Shown in pieces: positions 24,946 to 32,868 of a DNA stretch of 32,868 bases. Each line of letters starts with the position of its first letter. Position 1 is the first letter of the stretch. The stretch is from the NCBI GenBank assembly GCA_964429575.1, contig CAYSCX010000026.1:1-32868 (forward strand). The letters run 5' to 3'. The stretch is from CAYSCX01 sp964429575. GTDB lineage: Bacteria; Desulfobacterota; Binatia; Binatales; Binataceae. Both the position numbers and the translations under genes were made by a program. The notes below the pieces were generated by a model. The model saw only the letters and a program-made list of their open reading frames with translations, was not told the DNA's origin and did no database searches.

Positions 24946-26040
24946 TCAGCCGCCAGCCACGACCGCACGGTGCAGCGCGCCGGTATCAGCGTCATTTCGA
25001 GTCTCGCCGGTAACAAGGCCGACGATTTCATCGAGCCGGTCGGCATAGGTGTGGCGACCGGAAATGATCTTGCGGTGGCCGGCGGCCGCGATCGCTGCGC
25101 GCGCGTCATCGCGCGGCAGAAACTCGCCGATCTTGCCCGCCATCTCCTCTGGCGAACCGAAAAACACCGCTTCGCGATCTTCTACGAACAACTCCTGGTG
25201 GGTGTCAGTGCGCTCGGCAAGCATGAATGCGCCGCATGCGGGAATCTCGAACGTGCGCATCACGTGATCGTCGCGGTTTGCACGCCGCACCAAATTTACG
25301 GCGATCTTCGCGCCACTCATCGCCAGACGGTAGTCGCGTCCGAGCGCCTGGCCGCGCCAGTGGGGCCGAAACGCCGGGTAGCCGTCCCAGTGCGCGCCAT
25401 AGAGGTGAAGCCTGACGCCGGGAATACGCTCGAGCAGCCGCTCAAAGAACGGCGCGCGATCGGAGTCGCAGCCGCCGATGAACACCACGTCGGACCGAAA
25501 TCGTTCGCGCTCGACTTCATTTGCCGCCTGTTCCGGAAAGAACGCGCCGGGCTTGTACCCAAAGCGCAGGTAGGCAGTTCGCGGGGAACCCGCGCTGCGC
25601 ACATCGCGGATCACCGCCTTCTTGGTGCAGACGTACAGGTCGTAGATGGGGATCGAGCGCAAAAGATCCCGGGTGGCGTTCGCAGAGTTGAATGGATCGT
25701 CAGCCGCCCAATTGATGAGCGTGGCGCCGGTCTCGCGTTTGATCGACAGCAGCGTCGCGGGCGCGATGTAAGCGCCCTTTGCGATGATCGCGATGTTCGG
25801 TCTCAGTTCGCGCGCCGCTATGACCAGTGCTTGGTTGAGCGCTCTATATCCGAACAACGGGCGGCCCAGGAGCTTGCGGGTCGCGCGATCCGCCAGCCCC
25901 GTCCGCGACGGCGCGAACTGCGCTTCGTCAACGAAGCGAAACTCGCATTGACGGCGGGCGGCGCGCTCCTGGAGCGTCTCGAGGAAGTGTGCGCTCGACG
26001 GCAAGAACGCCGTGGTCTCGAAATAGAGGATTCGGATCAT
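24946..26040 (-). CDS. CgeB-like glycosyltransferase (Glyco_trans_1_2 type)
   Basis: A 364-residue GT-B protein of the CgeB-like group. It begins MIRILYFETTAFLPSSAHFL, has WAADDPFNSANATRD and YDLYVCTKKAVIRDVRSAG in the middle, DVVFIGGCDSDRAPFFERL at the start of the C-terminal half, and RTFEIPACGAFMLAERT with ELFVEDREAVFF, which are the conserved C-terminal donor-binding features. Its ATG overlaps the upstream gene's stop by 4 bp (ATGA). Sugar and acceptor are unknown. Its place beside the polymerase and other transferases supports repeat-unit synthesis. Confidence 0.87.
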   Translation of the reverse strand: MIRILYFETTAFLPSSAHFLETLQERAARRQCEFRFVDEAQFAPSRTGLADRATRKLLGRPLFGYRALNQALVIAARELRPNIAIIAKGAYIAPATLLSIKRETGATLINWAADDPFNSANATRDLLRSIPIYDLYVCTKKAVIRDVRSAGSPRTAYLRFGYKPGAFFPEQAANEVERERFRSDVVFIGGCDSDRAPFFERLLERIPGVRLHLYGAHWDGYPAFRPHWRGQALGRDYRLAMSGAKIAVNLVRRANRDDHVMRTFEIPACGAFMLAERTDTHQELFVEDREAVFFGSPEEMAGKIGEFLPRDDARAAIAAAGHRKIISGRHTYADRLDEIVGLVTGETRNDADTGALHRAVVAGG

Positions 26041-27335
26041 GCAGAAGCCGATGCATCGGACGTGACGTTGCGTCGCGACACTTTGGCAAAATCGAGCGCC
26101 CGTTCCAGAACCGGCTGGAATACACGCTCGTAGTTGAACTTCTCCTCGAATGCACGTCGAGCCGCGAGGCTCATTTGCGCGTATCGCTCGCTGTCGGCGA
26201 GGATGAACTCAATCGCGCGCGCGATTGATCGAGAGTCAGCGGGATTCGCATATGTGATCCAAGTCTCGTCGGCGAAAAACTCGCGATAATTCGGGCGGTC
26301 CGGCGCAACCACGGGCAGGCCCAGCGCGGCGTACTCGAACACCTTGTTGGTGGCCGACGCGCTGAATTCCCAATTGAGGGTGGTCGGCTTGTAGAGCGCG
26401 AGGCCAAGCGTCGCATCGTTCGCCAGCTCCGTCAGCCTGGCATGTTCGACGAACTCGCCTATCCACAATCGCGCCTGCGCGCCCAGGTCCGCAGCCGCGT
26501 GGACGAGAGTCTGCCGATATTCAGCGCTCCCCTTGCCAACCATTGTGAGGCTGACGTTGGTTGGAAGATACGCAAGCGATTGAACCGCCTCGCCGTGTCC
26601 GTTCTGTTCGCCAAGCGCCCCGATGTACAGCGCCTTCCTGCCAACCCATCGACGTTCGATGAGCCCGGCGACATCGTAGTCATCGGGCGTAAACCCAAGC
26701 ATCGCGCAATTCGGGACGATGAGCGGCAGACGCCCGTCACGCGCTGCACGCATCCAGATCTCCGCGCGATTCTTCTCTGGAAAGACCACGAGACTTGCCG
26801 ATCTTGTCTTGCGCAATGCGCGCCGAATCACCCAGGTCTGGAGCGAGTGCCAAGGCAGGGCATCAAATTCGGGAAGCTCGTGAAGCTGAAATATGATTGG
26901 CGCGGTGCGAATCCGCCGCGTCGCGCTAAGCGCCGCACAGAACGCGTGGGGTTCGTACGCGTAGATCAATGCAGGCTGGATTCGCGCGACCGCGCCTCGG
27001 ACGGCGGCCATGAAGTCACGGAGTTCGAGGAACTTGTCGATCGGATTCGACTGGTATTTCTCGTCTTCGCTGCCACCCGATCCCACGCGCTCAATCGCAA
27101 CGTCGCGTGGCCATTGCGCGAATGAACGACCCACGTTTCTGCACACTACTGTGACGTTGAAGTACCTGCTCAGAATCGACACTGCATTGCGCGTCGGCGG
27201 GAGGTAATCCGGATTCGCATAGAAGACGACGAGTAGCGAGGGCTTCGCGCCATGCACTTGAGATCCAACCTCGCCGTTCGGACCGAATATTCGATCGGCG
27301 TCAGGCCGTGTCACTCTGCTGCTTGCGGCATTCAT
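26037..27335 (-). CDS. GT-B family glycosyltransferase (group 1/GT4-like)
   Basis: A 432-residue glycosyltransferase with a ~30-residue hydrophilic N-terminal lead. The Rossmann start is LLVVFYANPDYLPPTRNAV, followed by ALIYAYEPHAFCAALSATRR and IIFQLHELPEF in the N-terminal domain. The C-terminal domain has ALYIGALGEQNGHGEAVQSL, VSLTMVGKGSAEYRQTL, LYKPTTLNWEFSASATNKVF and EYAALGLPVVAPDRPNYREF, the donor-binding site of this type. No ribosome binding site is visible before ATG 27335, and an internal start is possible. It lies 44 bases after wecB and is coupled to the next gene by a 4-bp overlap. Confidence 0.88.
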   Translation of the reverse strand: MNAASSRVTRPDADRIFGPNGEVGSQVHGAKPSLLVVFYANPDYLPPTRNAVSILSRYFNVTVVCRNVGRSFAQWPRDVAIERVGSGGSEDEKYQSNPIDKFLELRDFMAAVRGAVARIQPALIYAYEPHAFCAALSATRRIRTAPIIFQLHELPEFDALPWHSLQTWVIRRALRKTRSASLVVFPEKNRAEIWMRAARDGRLPLIVPNCAMLGFTPDDYDVAGLIERRWVGRKALYIGALGEQNGHGEAVQSLAYLPTNVSLTMVGKGSAEYRQTLVHAAADLGAQARLWIGEFVEHARLTELANDATLGLALYKPTTLNWEFSASATNKVFEYAALGLPVVAPDRPNYREFFADETWITYANPADSRSIARAIEFILADSERYAQMSLAARRAFEEKFNYERVFQPVLERALDFAKVSRRNVTSDASASA

Positions 27336-27379
27336 GAATCGTATTCGACGCCGGGCGGATTCAAGTCGAACAGGGCTTG

Positions 27380-28561
27380 CTACTCTCGCGCGTCGACGCC
27401 AGAGTGGCGCATCAACAGGGCGTCGACGATGCGCGCCGATGCGTTACCGTCACCATACGGGTTTGTTGCCGACGTCATTGCACGATAGAGGTTCGGATCG
27501 TCGAGGAGCCGCGAGGTCGCCTCTATGATCACGCGCGGATCGGTTCCGACCAGACGTGCGACTCCTGCCTCCACGCCGTCAGTCCGCTCCGTCGCGTCGC
27601 GCAGCACCAGAACCGGCTTGCCAAGCGCCGGCGCCTCTTCCTGAATGCCTCCAGAGTCTGTAAGCGCAACGCACGATCGGGTTAGCAACTGAACCATCGA
27701 CGCGTAGTCGAGCGGCGGCGTCAGCACAACGTTTTCGACGTCACCGAGAACTTTGTGCACGAGCGGACCGATGTTGGGATTGGGGTGGACCGGAAACACG
27801 ATCTTGACCGATCCGCGATAGCGGCCCGCAAGCTCGCTGAGCGCCACGCAAATTCGCTCGAGGGGTTCACCGAGGTTTTCGCGCCGGTGAGCGGTTACCA
27901 ACAGCAGCCGCGGAGCAACGGTCATTCCGCCGCCATCGTGCTCCGGAATGCCGACACGTGCCAACAAGTCGCGAGCCGTGGCGGTCAGCGGGCGACGCGC
28001 GATGTAGAGCAGCGCGTCGACGCCAGGATTTCCGGTAAGCCGGATGTTCTCCGGCGGCACCCCTTCGGCATACAGGTTATCGATGGCACGCCGCGTCGGC
28101 GCGAAGTGCATATCCGCGATGAGAGTCACGACTCGACGGTTCATCTCCTCGGGAAACGGTTCGTGCTTTCGATGAGTCCGAAGGCCCGCCTCGACGTGCG
28201 CAACTTTGATCCCGGAGTAGAACGCCGCAAGCGATGCGGCCGCAACTGTCGTGGTGTCGCCCTGCACGATCATCCAATCGGGCGACTCGGCTTCGAATAC
28301 CGCGCCAAGCCGGTCGAGCACGAGTTGCGCGACGCGAGCCGGAGACTGGTTCTGGCTCATTATTTCGAGGTTGTAGTCCGGCTCGATTGCAAACAGGCGA
28401 AGCACATCGTCGGCCAGTTCGCGGTGCTGTCCGGTGGCGCAAACCGAGATCGCGGCGCTCCCATCCGCGGCGCGTTCACGCAATGCGTGCACTACCGGCG
28501 CAAGTTTGATCGCCTCGGGCCTCGTCCCGAGAACGCAAAGAATCTTGATGAACCTCGTCAC
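27380..28561 (-). CDS. wecB: UDP-N-acetylglucosamine 2-epimerase (non-hydrolysing)
   Basis: Interconverts UDP-GlcNAc and UDP-ManNAc in the cytosol. The 393-residue length fits the family (~370-390). Motifs are LGTRPEAIKLAPVVHAL, the active-site VQGDTTTVAAA, KVAHVEAGLRTHRKHEPFPE with catalytic acids, EMNRR, LLVTAHRRENLGEPLERI with the catalytic His region, FPVHPNPN, and the UDP-binding LTDSGGIQEEAPALGKPV. The start is GTG 28561; no clear Shine-Dalgarno precedes it. No wecC (UDP-ManNAc dehydrogenase) is visible in the window, so ManNAc itself or another derivative may be used. Confidence 0.96.
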   Translation of the reverse strand: MTRFIKILCVLGTRPEAIKLAPVVHALRERAADGSAAISVCATGQHRELADDVLRLFAIEPDYNLEIMSQNQSPARVAQLVLDRLGAVFEAESPDWMIVQGDTTTVAAASLAAFYSGIKVAHVEAGLRTHRKHEPFPEEMNRRVVTLIADMHFAPTRRAIDNLYAEGVPPENIRLTGNPGVDALLYIARRPLTATARDLLARVGIPEHDGGGMTVAPRLLLVTAHRRENLGEPLERICVALSELAGRYRGSVKIVFPVHPNPNIGPLVHKVLGDVENVVLTPPLDYASMVQLLTRSCVALTDSGGIQEEAPALGKPVLVLRDATERTDGVEAGVARLVGTDPRVIIEATSRLLDDPNLYRAMTSATNPYGDGNASARIVDALLMRHSGVDARE

Positions 28562-28654
28562 TTTTCGCGTTACGGCAGAACTACGAACCCGCTTGCGTCA
28601 GAGTTTGCGAGCACCATTTCCTGTGGCCGGATATCAAGCCATCAACGGCTTGCG
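28562..28654. other. Gap upstream of wecB
   Basis: This 93-base gap on the minus-strand operon holds a small perfect hairpin (CAAGCC-ATCAAC-GGCTTG, 28635-28652) without a T run. With the adjoining possible small ORF, it separates wzx from wecB by 284 bases, the longest gap in the cluster. An internal promoter for wecB is possible, but none is clear. Confidence 0.35.
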
Positions 28655-28840
28655 TCAGCCGTTCGGACGGCAGCCGAAGCCGCCATCGGGGCTCGTATAG
28701 ACCGCCATGAGTAGTGTGGGCCGGTGGCGATCGTCATGCGCATCGTGCTCGCGCATCGCCTCCGTCACTGGCGCGTTGCGTGAGACGTCGCTCATGCAAG
28801 CGCGTTCGGAGTCTGTCGAGCCTTCCGAGGTTGTCGGCAT
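28655..28840 (-). CDS. Possible small ORF, 61 aa
   Basis: I do not recognise this protein. ATG 28840 lies five bases after the wzx stop, and the ORF is hydrophilic, rich in Asp, Arg and His, ending with LLMAVYTSPDGGFGCRPNG. Roughly three quarters of third codon positions are G or C, compatible with coding. The position fits translational coupling to wzx. There is no distinct ribosome binding site and no known domain, so it may be a remnant or chance. Confidence 0.3.
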   Translation of the reverse strand: MPTTSEGSTDSERACMSDVSRNAPVTEAMREHDAHDDRHRPTLLMAVYTSPDGGFGCRPNG

Positions 28841-28845
28841 GGATC

Positions 28846-30510
28846 TCAGGCAGCCCTTTGTTGGCGAATGAGGCCGCCGAGCAGGCTCAGGCCGCTCGCG
28901 CGGTCCGCGCGCGAGAGACCGACGAAGGTGAACAGGGCGATGAATACGATCGCCAGGCTCCCCGCCCCGGCGAGCGCGAGCGGCAGCGATTGGCCGATAT
29001 GTTCGCCGAGCACGGCGGCGGCGCAGATCGCCGCAAGCGCGATCAAACTCGCGGGAGCAAGCCGCGCGAGCTGGGGAGCGACCGGCAGCTCCAGTGTCCG
29101 CAGCGCCGCCACTGGCATGTACCAGCCGTTCGTCAGCAGCCGCGCGACAACGGTGCCGGCGATTACGCCCGGGAGCCCAAACAGGTGAATCCACCAGAGT
29201 GAAAGCCCGAGGTTGAGAATTCCTTCTCCGATCGCCGCCGCCGCGTAGCCGTAATGGCGCGTGGTCGCCATCAACACCGTGTCGGCTGGAATAACCAGCA
29301 CCTGGATGACGAGCATCGCGAGCTGAAGCGCGAACGTAGCACGGCCCGGGAAAATGCCTGGTCCCACCCACGCCTCGACTATCGCCGGGCCGGCGATCCA
29401 TAGTGCGACGGCCGACGCCACACCGTAAAGCAACGCCAGCCTGACGCCCAGGCGGAAGCCGCTCTGAAGGACATCGAGATTTCCGCGCGAATAGTGACGC
29501 GTGACGGTTGGCCACAGCGATGCGAACCCGACCGCGAACAGGCCCATCGGCACCATCACCAGGCGCATCGGGACTGCATAGCCGGTCACCGCCTCGGCGC
29601 CGAGCACGTAGCCGATGACGAGATTGTCGAGGCCGAACATGAGCGTGTGCGACACGCCAAGCATCCAGAAGGCGAGTCCCGGCTTGACCAGCGATCGCAT
29701 CGTCTCGATCGAGAAGTCTGCGAGCCGCGGCCGCGCCGCCGGAGTGATGCGCGCTGACTGGAAGTACGCGGCGAGGCCATTGGCAAGCACCGAAAGACCG
29801 TGGACTGCCGCAATCGCAATCAACTTGAAGCCGGCGAGCAGCGCGAGCGCCATCGCGACCGAGCGGATGAGATTCGACCAAAGCCCGATGCTCTGCTCGC
29901 GGTCCACGCGCTCGTGGCTGCGAAGCAGCATGGTGTGAATCTTCAAGGGAAACGCGCACGCCGTCAGAATGAACGCCGCTGCGAAGGCGGTGTATGCGGC
30001 GCCATCCGACTCGCCGACGAGACGCGTCCACAGCAGCAGGCCGGCCGCCGCAAACAGCGCGAGCAGCGCCGCGGCGGTCGCGGCGTAAGCGAAGAACGCG
30101 CTGGAGACCAGCCGTCGCAGTTCGGTCGGCCTGCCGGCCGCGATCGTCTCGGCCGCGCGGTTGCCGAACGCCTGCGAAAAGCCGAGTTCGGCAAGTCCCA
30201 GGTACGAGACCACGCTCAGAATGATGATCCATTGTCCGTACAGGCCCGCGCCCAGATAGCGGACGAATAGCGGCACGAGTACGAGCGGGAGGAGGAAGCT
30301 GACCGCCCAGTTCGCGTAACTCCAACCGACATTGCGCGCCAGAGGGGCGCTCGTGACACTCGGCAATTCCGTAGCGTCAACTGCTTCGGTGTACAGGGCT
30401 GGCACCGCTCCTATCGGCTCGCGCACGGGAGGATCGCCGGCGCCGCCTGCATCGATATGCGCGACCGACGCATCGTCACCAGCAAGGTGAATCGCCGTTT
30501 TCTCACTCAT
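28846..30510 (-). CDS. wzx: Wzx-type polysaccharide flippase (MOP superfamily)
   Basis: A 554-residue inner-membrane protein with about 12-14 hydrophobic helices after a hydrophilic N-terminal ~58 residues. It should flip undecaprenyl-linked repeat units to the periplasmic face. The first helix and loop, NVGWSYANWAVSFLLPLVLV then PLFVRYLGAGLYGQW, are typical of the polysaccharide-transport/oligosaccharide flippase fold, as are GLAELGFSQAFGNRAAE and the mid-protein GLDNLVIGYVLGAEAVTGYA. The N-terminal extension (MSEKTAIHLAGDDASVAHID...) is longer than usual; a GTG start nearer the first helix is possible. ATG 30510 overlaps the FkbM gene stop by 8 bp. Together with a wzy-like gene this indicates the Wzx/Wzy route. 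The symbol is used functionally; sequence divergence in this family is high. Confidence 0.9.
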   Translation of the reverse strand: MSEKTAIHLAGDDASVAHIDAGGAGDPPVREPIGAVPALYTEAVDATELPSVTSAPLARNVGWSYANWAVSFLLPLVLVPLFVRYLGAGLYGQWIIILSVVSYLGLAELGFSQAFGNRAAETIAAGRPTELRRLVSSAFFAYAATAAALLALFAAAGLLLWTRLVGESDGAAYTAFAAAFILTACAFPLKIHTMLLRSHERVDREQSIGLWSNLIRSVAMALALLAGFKLIAIAAVHGLSVLANGLAAYFQSARITPAARPRLADFSIETMRSLVKPGLAFWMLGVSHTLMFGLDNLVIGYVLGAEAVTGYAVPMRLVMVPMGLFAVGFASLWPTVTRHYSRGNLDVLQSGFRLGVRLALLYGVASAVALWIAGPAIVEAWVGPGIFPGRATFALQLAMLVIQVLVIPADTVLMATTRHYGYAAAAIGEGILNLGLSLWWIHLFGLPGVIAGTVVARLLTNGWYMPVAALRTLELPVAPQLARLAPASLIALAAICAAAVLGEHIGQSLPLALAGAGSLAIVFIALFTFVGLSRADRASGLSLLGGLIRQQRAA

Positions 30511-31375
30511 AGGCGAGGTGGACGAGGCCGTACTCGCGGAGTGGATTCGACTGGCCGGTCAGAGGAACTGGACGAAGCCGGAGTTCGCACAATAGCGCTT
30601 CGGCATCGGAGCGCGATGAGCCAGCTGAGGACCAGAACTGCGGATGCATCTCCACGACCAGGCCGAGCCGCGGGCGTCCGTGTTCAATCACCGAGCGTGC
30701 GCCGCGAAGCGCATGAAGCTCGAATCCTTCGATGTCGATCAGAATCCAGTCGGGCGCGATGCCGCGGCTCTCACACCAGGCATCGAGTGTGACTACAGTG
30801 ACTGGGATTTCGCGCCCGCTACCGTGAGCACCGTGCGCAGGCTCACCGAGCCGGTCTTCTGAAGACGCTCCGTGCGTATGCATGGTCACTTGCGTATGCG
30901 CCGCGCCAACCGCAAACGGAACCAGCTCAACGCGCTCACTCAAGCGATTGATACGCACGTGCTTGGCGGCGGCGGCAAGCGCGTAAGGATTTGGTTCGAA
31001 CCCGATCACGCGTCCTTCGGGCGCCGACCAATGCGCGAACTGGAGAAGGTGGAGCCCGACGTTCGCGCCTACGTCCAAGCAAACCGCCCCCGGCCTCACT
31101 CGTGCCCGGAGAAACTGCGCGACTGCAGGTTCGTAGTCGTTGCCGCCGCGGAAGTATCGCGGATCGAAGAGATAGGTCACGCCGTTGAGATCGCGCGGGA
31201 CGCCATCGCCACCCTCAGTCCACTCAAGAAACCGTCGGTAAAGGGGGTCAAACGCCTTGACGACCAGCGATTCCCTGCCGACCGCAGCACTGACCGCTCC
31301 GGCCAAGCGTGCTGCAGCCCGCACCGCCTTCGAGCGAACTGACGCAGGGCTCGTGACTGGGTGCAATTCCGACAT
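30503..31375 (-). CDS. FkbM family SAM-dependent methyltransferase
   Basis: A 290-residue protein with the FkbM methyltransferase domain in the C-terminal two thirds. The SAM motif is CLDVGANVGLHLLQFA, then VIGFEPNPYALAAAAKHV (acidic loop), VELVPFAVGA, and the family signature DWILIDIEGFELHALRGA, ending with LVVEMHPQFW. FkbM enzymes commonly O-methylate sugars or polyketides; in this locus a glycan hydroxyl is the likely target (inference). The N-terminal ~55 residues are helical and basic and may aid membrane association. ATG 31375 is 35 bases after the upstream glycosyltransferase. It overlaps wzx by 8 bp. Confidence 0.92.
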   Translation of the reverse strand: MSELHPVTSPASVRSKAVRAAARLAGAVSAAVGRESLVVKAFDPLYRRFLEWTEGGDGVPRDLNGVTYLFDPRYFRGGNDYEPAVAQFLRARVRPGAVCLDVGANVGLHLLQFAHWSAPEGRVIGFEPNPYALAAAAKHVRINRLSERVELVPFAVGAAHTQVTMHTHGASSEDRLGEPAHGAHGSGREIPVTVVTLDAWCESRGIAPDWILIDIEGFELHALRGARSVIEHGRPRLGLVVEMHPQFWSSAGSSRSDAEALLCELRLRPVPLTGQSNPLREYGLVHLAYE

Positions 31376-31410
31376 GCGGTATTACTGGCGCACCTTGCCC
31401 GCGCACATCA

Positions 31411-32712
31411 TCAAGAAGTTGTCCCAACTTCTGCGCGGCGCCCTGTCACGGCCGCGAGCGCATCGAGGAGTCCGCGCTCGGTCGCGTCAAAATTCCAGGT
31501 CGAAATCTTCTCAAGACTCCGCGCTCCCATCCGCGCCGCAAGCGCCGGATCGTCGATCAGCCGGCGAAGCCTCCCGGTGAGTGCGGTGACGTCGCGCGCG
31601 GGCACGATGAATCCGTTGACGCCGTCGGCGACCAGGTCGGGTCCCGCGCCGACGCGGTCGGTGACGATCACGGCCTTCGCAGCGTTCATCACCTCATTGA
31701 CGACCAGGCCCCAGGATTCGAACTCCGACGGGAGTACAAACACATCGCAAAGATCGTAGTAGCTCGGCAGTTCGGTCTGGTTCTTGAAGCCGAGGAAACG
31801 TACCGACCGCCAGCCGAGCGCACGTACGCGCCTCTCCAGTTCGGTGCGGCGTTCGCCGTCTCCGACATACAGCAAGTACGCATGCGGTTCCGCGCCTGCG
31901 TCCGGCGAAAGGCGGATGAATGCCTCGAGCAGATCGTCGGGACGCTTTCGGTCCTCGAGCTTGGATGCATAGAGGACCACCGGACGGCCCGGTTCGAGCC
32001 CGAGTTCGCGGCGGAGTTCTTCACGCTTTGGGCGCGCCTGTTCGGCACGAGAGCGGAAGAAATTATTATCGACCGAGTACGGAGTCATGAAGATACGATG
32101 CGGGTCCGCGCCGTAATGGACGTAGTAGTCGCGGTTCAGCGTTCCGATGGCCAGAAAGGCATCGACGGCGCGGAACATCGGCCTAAGCAGAAGACCTTTC
32201 AGCGCGCGCCGCGCGCGCGAGCGTGGACGGCCGGTCAGATGCGAGTCGCCGCGCATGAGCAGCTTCAAGCCGCTCAGCTTGGTGGTAGCGATCGCGCGCA
32301 ACCAGGCCTGGTGCGCATAGCCGTTGAGCCACACGGCCTCGAAGTCTCCTGCACGAAGCCGTGACGTGAGCCCGTACGAAAACGGCTGCCAAAAGGAAAG
32401 TGCGTCTCGACGGCCGACGCATGGAAGGAACTCGTAACGATAACCATCGAGCAGCGGTACATCCCAATTGAAGCGGGCGCCGAAGCCAGCGTCGTAGTGT
32501 TCGCGCACCGAATGATCACCCAGAAAGAAGACGGTCAGGTCGAGCGCCCGGCTATGTGCGAGGTGACGGTAGAGCGGAGCCTGATACTGGATGGGATGTG
32601 TGGCCAGGCAGGCGACGCGGTACGGGCGGAGCGATCCGCCTGCAGCCGCGCCGCGCGACGCGTGCGCGCTTTCACGCGCACGCGTCCCTGCCATTCCAGT
32701 GTGCGCCGTCAC
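31411..32712 (-). CDS. GT4 family glycosyltransferase
   Basis: A 433-residue GT-B glycosyltransferase. The N-terminal domain starts VACLATHPIQYQAPLYRHLA and has FFLGDHSVREHYDAGFG and VWLNGYAHQAWLRAI. The linker DPHRIFMTPYSVDNNFF leads to the donor domain, with VVLYASKLEDRKRPDDLLEA, YLLYVGDGERRTELERRV, VRFLGFKNQTELPSYY and the acidic PSEFESWGLVVNEVMNAAK motif. The opening HPIQYQ is common in sugar-locus transferases. The start is taken as GTG 32712, with ~27 non-conserved residues before the first strand; an internal ATG (seventh codon) is possible. It is the first complete gene of the minus-strand cluster in this window. Confidence 0.92.
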   Translation of the reverse strand: MTAHTGMAGTRARESAHASRGAAAGGSLRPYRVACLATHPIQYQAPLYRHLAHSRALDLTVFFLGDHSVREHYDAGFGARFNWDVPLLDGYRYEFLPCVGRRDALSFWQPFSYGLTSRLRAGDFEAVWLNGYAHQAWLRAIATTKLSGLKLLMRGDSHLTGRPRSRARRALKGLLLRPMFRAVDAFLAIGTLNRDYYVHYGADPHRIFMTPYSVDNNFFRSRAEQARPKREELRRELGLEPGRPVVLYASKLEDRKRPDDLLEAFIRLSPDAGAEPHAYLLYVGDGERRTELERRVRALGWRSVRFLGFKNQTELPSYYDLCDVFVLPSEFESWGLVVNEVMNAAKAVIVTDRVGAGPDLVADGVNGFIVPARDVTALTGRLRRLIDDPALAARMGARSLEKISTWNFDATERGLLDALAAVTGRRAEVGTTS

Positions 32713-32732
32713 GAACTCGCGGGCGCCGGAGC

Positions 32733-32868
32733 CTAGAACGCTCCGACCATGGACGGAACGCCGGGTATGCTCGCCGCGATCGCTCCGCTGCCTGCACCCA
32801 CCGCCGCGGCAATCGCGGCGGTTGCGGTGACTTCAGCGATCGAAGTGCCGGTTCCGCCGGTCATTCCG
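32733..32868 (-). CDS. Partial Gly/Ala-rich hypothetical protein (3' end)
   Basis: The last 44 codons or so on the minus strand form an open frame ending in TAG at 32733. The encoded tail is rich in Gly, Ala, Thr and Ile (GTSIAEVTATAAIAAAVGAG, then SGAIAASIPGVPSMVGAF). The frame is still open at the window edge, so this is probably the end of a longer, possibly secreted or membrane protein, though an ATG at 32864 would allow a 43-residue peptide. I do not recognise the family. It lies 20 bases before the GT4 gene's GTG. Confidence 0.45.
   Translation of the reverse strand, partial: GMTGGTGTSIAEVTATAAIAAAVGAGSGAIAASIPGVPSMVGAF

Noticed and set aside
28655..30325. Long 556-codon open frame on minus strand overlapping wzx
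   Set aside because: It is Arg/Pro-rich with no family motifs and is out of frame with the clearly homologous flippase; it is a high-GC shadow. Only its last part beyond wzx was kept as a possible small ORF.

Overview
The window is high-GC DNA (roughly 60-65% by eye) from a bacterium, most likely a Gram-negative environmental lineage. Support for this is an undecaprenyl-phosphate based Wzx/Wzy-type polysaccharide cluster, an F420-type LLM oxidoreductase, a cobalamin-dependent MetH and an NtrC-type sigma-54 activator. The mix, together with a short GCAGG(A/G)TGTTG-ended repeat, resembles uncultured soil 'deltaproteobacterial', Binatota or Rokubacteria genomes. That placement is a guess; no rRNA or marker gene in the window settles it. 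No tRNA, rRNA, CRISPR array or intact transposase gene was seen.

Left part (1-13.25 kb) is mostly household and regulatory genes. An APC-superfamily permease with a UspA-like C-terminal domain (minus strand, apparently TTG start) is divergent from a two-gene operon: a membrane-anchored PAS histidine kinase overlapping an NtrC/AlgB-type response regulator. Then come an LLM-class oxidoreductase (plus) and a minus-strand set of a nucleotide-sugar epimerase, a SAM methyltransferase and a DUF1499 membrane protein. Full-length metH (plus) follows, then a convergent YjbQ-family gene whose stop codon overlaps that of metH.

The right part (13.49-32.86 kb) is an approximately 19 kb surface-polysaccharide locus, entirely on the minus strand and so read from right to left. 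In transcription order: the 3' end of a Gly/Ala-rich protein, a GT4 glycosyltransferase, an FkbM methyltransferase, a Wzx flippase, a possible 61-residue ORF, UDP-GlcNAc 2-epimerase (wecB), a GT-B glycosyltransferase, a CgeB-like glycosyltransferase, a Wzy-like polymerase interrupted by an in-frame TAG, another GT4 enzyme, an Alg14/Alg13-like split glycosyltransferase pair, a 191-bp MITE-like insertion, a NodU/CmcH carbamoyltransferase, a GDP-mannose 3,5-epimerase homologue, a WbuB-like GT4 enzyme, a WecA-type phosphoglycosyltransferase fused to a FlaA1/CapD-like N-terminal region, and a cupin. A strong intrinsic terminator follows the cupin. GDP-mannose 4,6-dehydratase (gmd) lies beyond it and so probably has its own promoter.

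How the genes could work together (inference): WecA-type initiation on undecaprenyl phosphate, several glycosyltransferases, flipping by Wzx and polymerisation by Wzy. Sugar supply would come from wecB (UDP-ManNAc), gmd (GDP-4-keto-6-deoxy-D-mannose) and the 3,5-epimerase (GDP-L-galactose or GDP-L-gulose). Decoration would come from the carbamoyltransferase and the FkbM methyltransferase. The adjacency of a GDP-mannose 3,5-epimerase and a carbamoyltransferase recalls the bleomycin sugar pathway, but here inside a polysaccharide locus. The most notable items are this pairing, the nonsense codon in wzy, the repeat inserted exactly between two tightly packed genes, and the WecA fusion.
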